Assembly: GCA_023437345.1 (NCBI GenBank)
Contig: JAEZGC010000131.1
Coordinates: 1-7,138 of the forward strand
Length of the DNA stretch: 7,138 nucleotides
DNA from: Actinomycetes bacterium
GTDB lineage: Bacteria; Actinomycetota; Actinomycetes; Propionibacteriales; Propionibacteriaceae
Direction: 5' to 3'
Position numbers and translations under genes: made by a program. Position 1 is the stretch's first letter, and the number at the start of each line of letters is the position of its first letter. The notes below the pieces were generated by a model. The model was not told the origin of the DNA. It made no database searches and was given only the letters and a program-made list of their open reading frames with translations. Below, in pieces: positions 1 to 6,059 of this stretch.

Positions 1-1
1 C

Positions 2-496
2 CGCTACACCGCGCCGACCCCCACCCCGACCAAGGCGGGCGCTGTGCTGCTGACCGGGGACGGGATCGCAGGGCAGAAGTTCGGCGCCAAGGAGGCGACC
101 GCCGAAAAGGCGATCAATGCGAAGCTCGGCAAGCCTGACGAGAGCGTCGAGGGCATCCTGTGCGAGCTGAACTCGGCCAGCCCGTGGCAGCGCACCCTGA
201 TCTACGACGGCCTGTCAGTCCTGTTCGTCGCCAAGTCCGCGTCCAAGTCGTCGCCACGCACCCTGAACGGCTGGGCGCTGGGGCTGGAGGGCAGCCGTCC
301 GCCGATCCAGATCCAGGACGACATCCCGCTCAACCTGAGCTTCGCCGAACTGGCGAAGAAGTACCCCGACGGCGTCCTTGAGGACACCGGGCTGGGCGAC
401 GGCAGCGAGATCTTCACCCTGCCGAGCGGGATCCGCTTCCTCGGGGTGGAGTTCCCCGACCTGGTGATGGCCGGCGAGGTGCACTACTGCGAGTGA
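2..496 (+). CDS. Secreted/lipoprotein-like protein of unknown function, 3' part only
   Basis: The frame is open from the left edge to the TGA at 494-496, giving 164 visible residues; the true start lies outside the window. A GTG at 44 is available but is unlikely to be the start, because the frame upstream reads RYTAPTPTPTKAG, a Thr/Pro linker of the kind that follows a lipoprotein signal or membrane anchor. After the linker comes a small globular domain opening with LTGDGIAGQKFGAKEATAEKAINAKLGKPDE cut here as LTGDGIAGQKFGAKEA and AINAKLGKPDE. This resembles the 'GDGLG...FG...A...L...LGxPD' opening of many actinobacterial secreted proteins of unknown role. Two cysteines are visible (in ILCELN and in the terminal HYCE) and could form an extracytoplasmic disulfide. 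The gene ends 3 nt from the end of the opposing DUF2231 gene. The secreted location is inferred; no enzymatic motif is visible and no function is assigned. Confidence 0.75.
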   Translation, partial: RYTAPTPTPTKAGAVLLTGDGIAGQKFGAKEATAEKAINAKLGKPDESVEGILCELNSASPWQRTLIYDGLSVLFVAKSASKSSPRTLNGWALGLEGSRPPIQIQDDIPLNLSFAELAKKYPDGVLEDTGLGDGSEIFTLPSGIRFLGVEFPDLVMAGEVHYCE

Positions 497-499
497 GGC

Positions 500-934
500 T
501 CAGCCCACCCAGACAGCTGTCGAACCGAGGTGGCCGGTCCACACCACCACCGCGAGGCTGACCAGGGCGGCGACCATGGCGAGCACGGCGAAGGTGGTGA
601 GCACCGGGCCCTTGCGTCCGCGATCGGCAAGCGCAAGGCCGACGGTCGCCACGGCGAGCAGGGACGCCGGCCACGGCGCGATCAGGCCCCAGAAGATGTG
701 GGAGCCCAGCGTGCCGGTCGCCTCGGTCCCGCCGGCGAGTTGTTCCCCGCTCAACCGGGCGCCGACCACCGCGCCGAGCGCGACCACCGACACCACCGCG
801 ACCAGCGAGCCGTACCGCTTGCGCGCCCGTGACGAGAGCGCCATCACTATCGCGCCGAGCGCGGCCAGCGGGAGCAGCACTACCGCGCCGTGCACGACCA
901 GCGGGTGGAGCGGCGGGAAACCCGAGAAGTCCAT
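500..934 (-). CDS. DUF2231-like four-helix membrane protein
   Basis: This 144-residue protein opens MDFSGFPPLHPLVVHGAVVL and ends GHLGSTAVWVG, both typical of DUF2231 integral membrane proteins. Four hydrophobic segments lie at about residues 12-33, 43-60, 80-102 and 112-132, with an RARKR loop at 36-40 and a DRGRK loop at 104-108 on the presumed cytoplasmic side. Histidines H10, H15, H79 and H135 lie at helix ends; in this family such histidines could bind heme or metal, which is an inference. The ATG at 934 was chosen because it begins just before the family-like LHP motif. A GTG at 955 would add seven residues, and neither start has a clear Shine-Dalgarno sequence. It lies 39 nt downstream of the YgjV/GNAT-like gene on the same strand, so the two are probably cotranscribed. 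The biochemical role is unknown. Confidence 0.78.
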   Translation of the reverse strand: MDFSGFPPLHPLVVHGAVVLLPLAALGAIVMALSSRARKRYGSLVAVVSVVALGAVVGARLSGEQLAGGTEATGTLGSHIFWGLIAPWPASLLAVATVGLALADRGRKGPVLTTFAVLAMVAALVSLAVVVWTGHLGSTAVWVG

Positions 935-951
935 GGTTGATTGTTCAACCA
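934..951 (-). promoter_or_regulatory. Perfect 7-bp inverted repeat touching the DUF2231 start codon
   Basis: On the minus strand the sequence is TGGTTGA-ACAA-TCAACCA, and the final A is the first base of the ATG at 934. As RNA it would form a seven-pair stem with an ACAA tetraloop immediately 5' of, and overlapping, the start codon. As DNA it is a compact dyad (TTGA...TCAA) of the kind bound by MarR-like dimers. It is AT-rich compared with its surroundings and lies in the 39-nt gap between two same-strand genes. The symmetry is read directly; any regulatory role is inference. Confidence 0.4.
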
Positions 952-973
952 GCACCGGGGGGCGGGCAACCGC

Positions 974-1588
974 TCAGCCCAGGTTCACAGCCAGTTCATA
1001 CCCTTCCTCGGTGAACCCCACCTTGCGCAGGTACCGGGCGTGGACGTCGGTTGCCGGCGCGGCTACCAGGCGGGTGAACCCGGCATCGGTGAAGGCCCGC
1101 TTGCCGCGGGTGTACAGCCATGCCCCCAACTGGGTGTCGCGGTAGGCCTGCATCACGTAGTCGAGCCGCAGCCGCAGGGTCTTGCCGTCCGGCTCCCCGA
1201 CCACCGCGCCGGCCGGCATCCCGGCCCGGGTCAGCAGCAGCACGAAGTCGTCGGGCCGCGGCCCGGTGAAGTCCGGCTGCGAGTGCGCGATGTCGCCGGC
1301 GTGGGAGCGCAGGAAGTCAACGAGGAAGGGCTCGTCGGGCGCGATCGGGACCGCCCCCAGGTCGCTCTTGGGGGAGAACTCCTTGCGCAGGTACCACAGG
1401 TTGAGCACGAGCGTGGCGACGTTGGTGATCATCAGCGGGATGGACGGCAGCAGCGCCCCGTAGGTGATGAAGGCCAGGCTGCCGATCGCCGACACGATCC
1501 GCAGCCGCACCACCGAGGACATGGCCAGCGAGACCACGATGAGCGCTGAGGCCAGGTAGCCGATCAGCTCGATGACTGTGCGGTCCAT
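974..1588 (-). CDS. Three-helix YgjV-like membrane domain fused to a GNAT-like domain
   Basis: This 204-residue protein has two parts. Residues 1-70 hold three hydrophobic helices (about 6-24, 31-47 and 50-67), with the pattern IGYLASALIVVSL...LRIVSAIGSLAFITYG...NVATLVLNLWYL, which resembles small YgjV-type inner-membrane proteins. A short linker leads to residues 86-204, which look like a GNAT acyltransferase: strand LRLRLDYV (138-145), a motif-A-like YRDTQLGAWLY (149-159) and a C-terminal YLRKVGF (186-192). In the acetyl-CoA loop the usual R-x-x-G-x-G/A reads R150-D-T-Q-L-G155, with Q153 in place of the first glycine, so catalysis is uncertain. The ATG at 1588 is preferred over an open frame running back to 1852: the upstream translation is low-complexity, crosses the divergent gene, and the ATG has a well-placed -10 hexamer. 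Substrate is unknown. It is probably cotranscribed with the DUF2231 gene. Confidence 0.8.
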   Translation of the reverse strand: MDRTVIELIGYLASALIVVSLAMSSVVRLRIVSAIGSLAFITYGALLPSIPLMITNVATLVLNLWYLRKEFSPKSDLGAVPIAPDEPFLVDFLRSHAGDIAHSQPDFTGPRPDDFVLLLTRAGMPAGAVVGEPDGKTLRLRLDYVMQAYRDTQLGAWLYTRGKRAFTDAGFTRLVAAPATDVHARYLRKVGFTEEGYELAVNLG

Positions 1589-1594
1589 CGTCGC

Positions 1595-1600
1595 ATCATA
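1595..1600 (-). promoter_or_regulatory. Candidate -10 element for leaderless start at 1588
   Basis: The minus strand reads TATGAT, five of six bases matching TATAAT, followed by GCGACG and then ATG. The hexamer therefore occupies -12 to -7 if transcription begins at the A of the start codon, which is the leaderless arrangement common in actinomycetes. No convincing -35 or Shine-Dalgarno is visible. Confidence 0.55.
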
Positions 1601-1671
1601 GGTCCCGGTCGCCCCGGCGCGGGGGTGCCTTGGGGGCGGTGCCCGGGGGTGGTGGCAGGCCGCCGGTTCAC

Positions 1672-1700
1672 CTGCGACGCGAGCGGGACCGGCGTAGCCT
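1672..1700 (+). promoter_or_regulatory. Candidate promoter for leaderless start at 1707
   Basis: TAGCCT (1695-1700) fits the actinobacterial TANNNT -10 pattern and is followed by GAAAGC and then ATG, so it lies at -12 to -7 of a leaderless transcript. A weak -35-like CTGCGA (1672-1677) lies 17 nt upstream. It faces away from the TATGAT element about 94 bp to the left, making 1589-1706 a divergent promoter region. No Shine-Dalgarno is visible. Confidence 0.45.
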
Positions 1701-1706
1701 GAAAGC

Positions 1707-2099
1707 ATGGTGGCAGCGGTATTTGCGGCGGCGTCGCGGGCCGCCCTGCGGCGGCGCTGCACCGTGGTGCTGATCGGCGTCCTGGTGGCCGGCTGGCTGG
1801 TCGAGGCGCTGCGGCTGTACCTGTTCCCGCCGATGGCCGGCCCGACCCACACCCTGTGCTACCTGCTGGCGCTCGGCGCCGCAGTGAACGCCGTCCTGCT
1901 GGTCTTCCTGGGGGTCTGGGTGTGGCGCGGCGCCCGGTGGGCCACCTGGTTCGCCGTCCTCACCCTGCTGGCGAACGCGCTGCTGGTGATCCAGCCGTCC
2001 GGCGCCGACCTGGAGCGGCTGCTGCTGATGATCACCGTCCCGGCCGCCGTCCTGGTCGGCAGCCTGCTCGCCTACCCCGAGGCGCTGCCGGACTACTGA
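1707..2099 (+). CDS. Small four-helix membrane protein of unknown function
   Basis: This 130-residue, very hydrophobic protein has four likely membrane helices at about residues 19-40, 50-73, 79-96 and 104-122. A basic RRR at 15-17 and an RGAR loop at 74-78 predict that both termini face the cytoplasm. Short polar loops (FPPMAGPTH at 40-48, QPSGADLER at 96-104) would face outward. I do not recognise a family and see no catalytic motif. The ATG at 1707 is supported by the TAGCCT hexamer placed for leaderless transcription. The gene ends 38 nt before dcp on the same strand, so read-through into dcp is possible. The frame is real on grounds of hydrophobic periodicity and third-position GC; the function is unassigned. 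Confidence 0.75.
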   Translation: MVAAVFAAASRAALRRRCTVVLIGVLVAGWLVEALRLYLFPPMAGPTHTLCYLLALGAAVNAVLLVFLGVWVWRGARWATWFAVLTLLANALLVIQPSGADLERLLLMITVPAAVLVGSLLAYPEALPDY

Positions 2100-2124
2100 G
2101 TGGACCCGCCGGGGACGACCGGGC

Positions 2125-2130
2125 AATCAT
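2125..2130 (+). promoter_or_regulatory. Weak -10-like hexamer before dcp
   Basis: AATCAT matches TATAAT at four of six positions and ends seven bases before the ATG at 2138. It could drive a leaderless dcp transcript independently of the upstream membrane protein gene. There is no good -35, and no Shine-Dalgarno is properly spaced from either ATG (2129 or 2138), so this is tentative. Confidence 0.25.
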
Positions 2131-2137
2131 GGGCGGC

Positions 2138-4201
2138 ATGACACTCGCGCCCGCCAACCCGCTCGCTGACCGTTCGGTGCTGCCCTTCGAGCTGCCCGAC
2201 TTCGCCCGGCTCGAGCCGGGCCACTACCGGGAGGCGATCCTCGCCGGCATGGCCGAACAGCTCACGGAGCTGGCGGACCTCGCCGGATCGACGGAGCCGG
2301 CCGACCGGCAGAACGTGGTCGACGCCTGGGAGGCGTCCGGCCAGCTGCTGGGACGGGCGATCCTCGCCTTCTTCACGGTGAAGTGGGCCGACACCACCGA
2401 CGAGTTGACCGCGATCGAGGAGGAGTTGGCGCCGCTGCTGGCCGCCCACTCCGACGCCATCTACCTCGACCGGACGCTGTACGACCGGGTGGTGGGGCTG
2501 GCCGATCGGGTGGCCGCCGGCCACGTCGTCCTCGACGAGCAGGCCGCGTACTGGCTGGACCGGACCCGGCTGCGTTTCGAGCGCGCCGGTGTCGCGCTGG
2601 CTGAGGCCGAGCAGCAGCGGCTGCGGACGCTGAACACCAGGATCGCCGAGCTGCAGTCCCGCTTCGGACGCCTCGCGCTGGCCGGGTCGAACGCCGCCGC
2701 GGTGTGGGTCGGCGACCCCGCCGAACTCGACGGGCTGTCGCCGGCAGAGGTCGCCGCAGCAGCCGAACTCGCCGCCGAGCGGGGCCGGCCCGGCGAATGG
2801 CTGATCGAGCTGTCGAACACCACCGGGCAGCGGCCGCTCGACGTCCTGACCCACCGCGGGCTGCGGGAGCGGATCCACCGGGCGGCGACGACGCGCGGGC
2901 TCGGCGGCGAGCACGACACCCGTCCGGTGGTGGTGGAGCTGGCGCGGCTGCGCGCCGAGCGGGCGGAGCTGCTGGGCTTCGCCAACCACGCCGACTACGT
3001 CGCGGGGTACGCCTGCGCGGGAACAGCCGAGGCGATCTGGACGATGCTGGCCGGGCTGGCGCCTGCGGTGGCCGAGAACGTCGCCGCCGAGGCCGCCGAA
3101 CTTGACGCGGTGCTGCAGCGGGCCGAGCCTGGCGCCACCCTGCAGCCGTGGGACTGGCAGTTCCTCAGCGAGCAGGTGCGGGCCGAGCGGTACAGCCTTG
3201 ACGCCAGCGTGCTGCGTCCGTACCTGGAACTGGAGAACGTGCTGCACGAGGGCGTGTTCGCGGCCGCGTCCGGCCTGTACGGGATCACCTTCCACGAGCG
3301 GAGCGACGTGGTCGCCTACCACCCGGAGGTGCGGGTGTTCGAGGTGCGGGAGGCGGACGGCCGGCCGGTCGGGCTATTCCTCGCCGACTTCTTCACCCGC
3401 GAGTCGAAGCAGGGCGGCGCGTGGATGAACAACATCGTCGACCAGAACCACCTGCTGGGGCAGCTGCCCGTGGTGGTGAACAACTCGAACCTTGTGAAGC
3501 CGCCGGCCGGGGAACCGACGCTGATGACCTGGGACGACGTGATCACCCTGTTCCACGAGTTCGGGCATTCGCTGCACGGGCTGCTGTCGGACACCCGCTA
3601 CCCGTCCCAGTCGGGCACCGAGACGCCGCGCGACTTCGTCGAGTACCCGTCGCAGGTGAACGAGATGTGGGCGCTGGAGCCCGAGCTGCTGGCGCGGTAC
3701 GCAGTCCATGTCGAGTCGGGCGAGCCGATGCCGGCGGCCTGGGTTGAGACGCTGGTCGGGTCGACGCTGTTCCAGCAGGGCTACAAGACGGCCGAGTACC
3801 TGGCGTCCGCGCTGCTCGACCAGGTGTGGCACACCACGGCCCTGGCGGATCTGCCGACCGACCGCGAGCAGGTGGAGTCGTTCGAGGCGGCGGCGCTGGC
3901 AAAGGTCGGCCTGGACCTGCCGTTGGTGCCGCCGCGCTACCGCTCGACCTACTTCCGGCACACCTTCGAGGGCGGCTACGACGCGGGCTACTACTCCTAC
4001 CTCTGGTCCGAGGTGCTGGACGCCGACACGGCGGCCTGGATCCGCGCCACCGGCGGGCTCACCCGCGACAACGGGGAGCGCTTCCGCCGCCACCTGCTCG
4101 CCCGGGGCGGCTCGATCGACGTGATGGACGCCTACCGCGACTACCGCGGCCAGGACGCCGCGCTCGTCCACCTCCTCGAGCGCCGCGGCCTCGTGCGCTG
4201 A
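2138..4201 (+). CDS. dcp: Peptidyl-dipeptidase Dcp, M3 family zinc metallopeptidase
   Basis: The 687-residue product matches the length of bacterial Dcp (about 680) and its sequence style throughout. It opens with ANPLADRSVLPFELPDF, followed by a helical N-terminal half. The catalytic half contains SKQGGAWM (423-430), PAGEP, and WDDVITLFHEFGHSLHG. The zinc site is H473-E474-F-G-H477, with the third ligand E502 in TPRDFVEYPSQ. The substrate-binding loop GGYDAGYYSYLW is at 612-623. All residues expected for activity are present, so it should be an active cytoplasmic enzyme that releases dipeptides from peptide C-termini in peptide turnover. The TPRDFVE(Y/F)PSQ stretch favours Dcp over oligopeptidase A. 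The ATG at 2138 gives the family-like N-terminus; an ATG at 2129 would add three residues. No signal peptide is seen. The stop lies 6 nt before the intergenic repeat cluster. Confidence 0.95.
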   Translation: MTLAPANPLADRSVLPFELPDFARLEPGHYREAILAGMAEQLTELADLAGSTEPADRQNVVDAWEASGQLLGRAILAFFTVKWADTTDELTAIEEELAPLLAAHSDAIYLDRTLYDRVVGLADRVAAGHVVLDEQAAYWLDRTRLRFERAGVALAEAEQQRLRTLNTRIAELQSRFGRLALAGSNAAAVWVGDPAELDGLSPAEVAAAAELAAERGRPGEWLIELSNTTGQRPLDVLTHRGLRERIHRAATTRGLGGEHDTRPVVVELARLRAERAELLGFANHADYVAGYACAGTAEAIWTMLAGLAPAVAENVAAEAAELDAVLQRAEPGATLQPWDWQFLSEQVRAERYSLDASVLRPYLELENVLHEGVFAAASGLYGITFHERSDVVAYHPEVRVFEVREADGRPVGLFLADFFTRESKQGGAWMNNIVDQNHLLGQLPVVVNNSNLVKPPAGEPTLMTWDDVITLFHEFGHSLHGLLSDTRYPSQSGTETPRDFVEYPSQVNEMWALEPELLARYAVHVESGEPMPAAWVETLVGSTLFQQGYKTAEYLASALLDQVWHTTALADLPTDREQVESFEAAALAKVGLDLPLVPPRYRSTYFRHTFEGGYDAGYYSYLWSEVLDADTAAWIRATGGLTRDNGERFRRHLLARGGSIDVMDAYRDYRGQDAALVHLLERRGLVR

Positions 4202-4206
4202 CGCCC

Positions 4207-4371
4207 GGGGGCAACTGGAACGGTTATGGGGCCGGTGACGCCTCGGCCCGGGCGGGCCGGGGGCGCTGGGGTCTGTTATGGGCGCGACTGCCGGCCCCAC
4301 AACCCGTGCGAGTGCCCCCAGCCGGCCAGGCGCCGCCCCGGACCGGCTCGATAACCCGCGCCAATGCCCCA
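4207..4371. repeat. Palindromic cluster of four 29-nt repeats (REP/BIME-like)
   Basis: Four copies of a 29-nt unit, GGGGGC then 11 variable bases then TTATGGGGCCGG, occur at 4207-4235 and 4259-4287 on the plus strand and at 4291-4319 and 4343-4371 on the minus strand. Both pairs are offset by exactly 52 nt, and the whole block is mirror-symmetric about 4289. By hand, pairwise identity is 19-22 of 29; the plus copy at 4207 and the minus copy at 4291 share 13 of 14 bases in the GGTTATGGGGCCGG half. The similarity extends about 11 nt further upstream of the G-run between the copies at 4259 and 4291-4319. Position between convergent genes and alternating orientation are typical of REP/BIME-type elements. 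High GC background raises chance similarity, but the constant 11-nt gap and equal spacing are hard to explain by chance. Confidence 0.65.
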
Positions 4372-5891
4372 GCCGGCGGCGAGGGTGGCTGTGTGGGGTG
4401 TCGCAGCCATCGCAGGAGATCAGCCGCGCGGCTGCTCGAGGAGTCGTCGGCGCCGCAGGCGGCGACGGTGGTGGCGATCAGGCTCTTCAGCGCGTGCACG
4501 TCGGCGGGGAGGTCGATGACGTGGCGGGGCAGGTCCTCGAGCCCGGCGAAGGCTGACGGGCGGGGCGGCTCCTGGCCGATCGCCTCGACCATGGTCTCGG
4601 CGAACTTCACCGGCAGTGCCGTCTCGGTCACCACCATCGCGACCGCCGGGTCGGCGAACCGGGCGGCGACGGTCAGGCCGTCGGCGGTGTGCGGGTCGAC
4701 CAGGACACCGTGGTCGCGCCAGGTGGCGGCGATGGTGGCGATCCGGTCGGCGTGCGTCGATGAACCCGACACGAAGCCGTACCGCTCCCGCAGCGTGGCG
4801 AACTCGGGGGTCCCCGACAGGTCGAACCACCCCTCGCGGGCGAGGTCGGCGCCGAACAGCCCCCGCACCCGGGCGCCGTCGCGTCCCAGCAGGTCGAAGA
4901 CGAACCGCTCGAAATTGCTCGCCTTCGAGATGTCCATCGACGGACTCGACGTCTCATGGGTCTCGGCCGCCGACCGCACCCGGTACACCCCGGTCCGGAA
5001 GAACTCGTCGAGCACGTTGTTCTCGTTGGTGGCCAGCACAAGGCTGTCGATCGGCACCCCCATCGACCGCGCCACGTGGCCGGCGCAGATGTTGCCGAAA
5101 TTGCCGCTCGGCACGCAGAACGAGACCGGATCGCCGACCCGCTCGGCGACCTGCAGGTAGGCGGCGATGTAGTACACGACCTGTGCGACCACGCGCGCCC
5201 AGTTGATCGAGTTCACCGCGCCCAGCCGGTAGCGCTGCTTGAACTCCAGGTCGCCGGCGACCGCCTTGACCAGGTCCTGGCAGTCGTCGAACACCCCCTC
5301 GACTGCGATGTTCACGATCGCCGGGTCGTCTATCGAGAACATCTGCGCCTGCTGGAACTGGCTCATCCGTCCGGCCGGGGTCAGCATGAACACCCGGACG
5401 CCGTGCCGGCCGCGCATCGCGTACTCGGCGGCCGAGCCGGTGTCGCCCGACGTCGCGCCGAGGATGTTCAGCTCGGCCCCGCGCCGGTGCAGCTCGTACT
5501 CGAACAGCTGTCCGAGCAGCTGCATGGCGAGGTCCTTGAACGCCGCGGTCGGCCCGTTCGACAGGTGCGCCAGCCACAACCCGTCGCGTACGCGGCTGAC
5601 GGGGACGATGGCCGGGTCGCTGAACCGGGACGGGTCGTAGGCGCGCCGGCAGATCCCCGCCAGGTCGTCGGACGGGATGTCGTCGACGAACAGCTCCAGG
5701 ACAGCGTGCGCCAGCGCCGGATACCCCTGCTCGGCCAGCAGAACGCGCCACCGGGTGAGCTGCTCAGCGTCAACCTGCGGGTAGTGGGCCGGGACGTACA
5801 GCCCGCCGTCGGGCGCCAGGCCCTCCAGCAGGATGTCGCAGAAGCCCAGCCCGGGCTCCGTGCCGGTGCCGCGGGTGGAGACGTAACGCAT
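4224..5891 (-). CDS. thrC: Threonine synthase with an unusual C-terminal tail
   Basis: This PLP enzyme converts O-phosphohomoserine to threonine and phosphate in the cytoplasm, the last step of threonine synthesis. It is the long, Corynebacterium-like form: it opens MRYVSTRG, continues DILLEGLAPDGGLYVP, and has the PLP-binding lysine K119 in GPTAAFKD, the phosphate loop GATSGDTGSAAEYA (145-158), the SGNFGNICAGH loop and ETSSPSMDISKASNFERF. Catalytic features are intact. The usual core ends near residue 480 (after ALKSLIATTVAA). Here the frame continues to 555 with a Pro/Arg/Gly/Ala-rich tail encoded by the intergenic repeat cluster, and its TAA is inside one repeat copy. A one-base shift upstream of 4422 would bring a TGA (4422-4420) into frame and give about 490 residues. 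The start is supported by TACAGT placed for leaderless initiation. No hom or thrB is adjacent. Confidence 0.95.
   Translation of the reverse strand: MRYVSTRGTGTEPGLGFCDILLEGLAPDGGLYVPAHYPQVDAEQLTRWRVLLAEQGYPALAHAVLELFVDDIPSDDLAGICRRAYDPSRFSDPAIVPVSRVRDGLWLAHLSNGPTAAFKDLAMQLLGQLFEYELHRRGAELNILGATSGDTGSAAEYAMRGRHGVRVFMLTPAGRMSQFQQAQMFSIDDPAIVNIAVEGVFDDCQDLVKAVAGDLEFKQRYRLGAVNSINWARVVAQVVYYIAAYLQVAERVGDPVSFCVPSGNFGNICAGHVARSMGVPIDSLVLATNENNVLDEFFRTGVYRVRSAAETHETSSPSMDISKASNFERFVFDLLGRDGARVRGLFGADLAREGWFDLSGTPEFATLRERYGFVSGSSTHADRIATIAATWRDHGVLVDPHTADGLTVAARFADPAVAMVVTETALPVKFAETMVEAIGQEPPRPSAFAGLEDLPRHVIDLPADVHALKSLIATTVAACGADDSSSSRAADLLRWLRHPTQPPSPPAGALARVIEPVRGGAWPAGGTRTGCGAGSRAHNRPQRPRPARAEASPAP
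4242..4261. terminator. GC-rich hairpin without U-tract between dcp and thrC
   Basis: CTCGGCCC-GGGC-GGGCCGGG forms eight pairs (one G-U on the plus-strand RNA) with a four-base loop. It lies 40 nt past the dcp stop and within the first repeat pair. There is no U-tract, as is common for actinobacterial terminators. It could end dcp transcription; for thrC it sits inside the extended reading frame. The larger palindrome could also fold as a long-range stem (4222-4235 with 4291-4304). Confidence 0.4.
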
Positions 5892-5897
5892 CCCTGA

Positions 5898-5903
5898 ACT
5901 GTA
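5898..5903 (-). promoter_or_regulatory. Candidate -10 element for leaderless thrC
   Basis: The minus strand reads TACAGT, then TCAGGG, then ATG. This is a TANNNT hexamer at exactly -12 to -7 if transcription starts at the initiation codon. The TCAGGG sits too close to the ATG to serve as a good Shine-Dalgarno. No clear -35 is present. No attenuator-like Thr codon run is seen upstream. Confidence 0.5.
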
Positions 5904-5958
5904 GTGGCGAGGACGGGGGCCGCCCGGCCCGGCGCTGCGCTGCGGACGAGCGCCACGG

Positions 5959-5970
5959 CGTCTTGAGACG
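5959..5970. promoter_or_regulatory. Small dyad CGTCT-TG-AGACG in the thrC/coiled-coil divergent region
   Basis: A perfect five-base inverted repeat with a two-base centre lies about 68 bp upstream of the thrC start and 90 bp upstream of the coiled-coil start. The overlapping TTGAGA (5963-5968) is five of six to a -35, but no -10 follows at 17-18 nt. It could be an operator for either divergent gene; this rests only on symmetry and position. Confidence 0.2.
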
Positions 5971-6023
5971 TTTCACGAGTCTGGACCCGCGATGGAGGAA
6001 CCTGCCCGTTCTGGCCGATCGAG

Positions 6024-6052
6024 TTGCACCACGGCGGTACGGACCTGAGAAT
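6024..6052 (+). promoter_or_regulatory. Weak promoter candidate for the coiled-coil gene
   Basis: A -35-like TTGCAC (6024-6029) and a -10-like GAGAAT (6047-6052; four of six) are separated by 17 nt, and the -10 ends seven bases before the ATG at 6060. This again would give an essentially leaderless message. Both boxes are poor matches and no Shine-Dalgarno precedes the ATG. Confidence 0.25.
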
Positions 6053-6059
6053 TGCCACC

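Noticed and set aside
1589..1852. Upstream extension of the YgjV/GNAT-like frame to 1852
   Set aside because: It is low-complexity, overlaps the divergent gene and its promoter, and is not needed by the membrane domain, which starts at ATG 1588.
1856..2137. Open frame extending dcp upstream by 94 codons
   Set aside because: The added translation is Arg/Pro/Gly-rich shadow sequence overlapping the membrane protein gene at 1707-2099; the family-like N-terminus begins at 2138.
4207..4371. CRISPR array or insertion sequence as explanation for the repeats
   Set aside because: The copies are in mixed orientation, diverged, only four in number, have no unique spacers of CRISPR type, and carry no transposase or target-site duplication.
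4956..5897. 313-codon plus-strand frame opposite thrC
   Set aside because: It is antisense to a clearly conserved enzyme, and its Arg/Val/Gly/His-rich translation with no motifs is typical of GC-rich shadow frames.
5994..5999. GGAGGA Shine-Dalgarno-like sequence
   Set aside because: No ATG, GTG or TTG lies at a usable distance downstream; the next in-frame TTG is 24 nt away and the ATG is 60 nt away.
5992..6048. 18-codon mini-ORF (MEEPARSGRSSCTTAVRT) before the coiled-coil gene, considered as a leader peptide
   Set aside because: It has no ribosome binding site or leaderless -10, no runs of regulatory codons, and no attenuator-like alternative hairpins.
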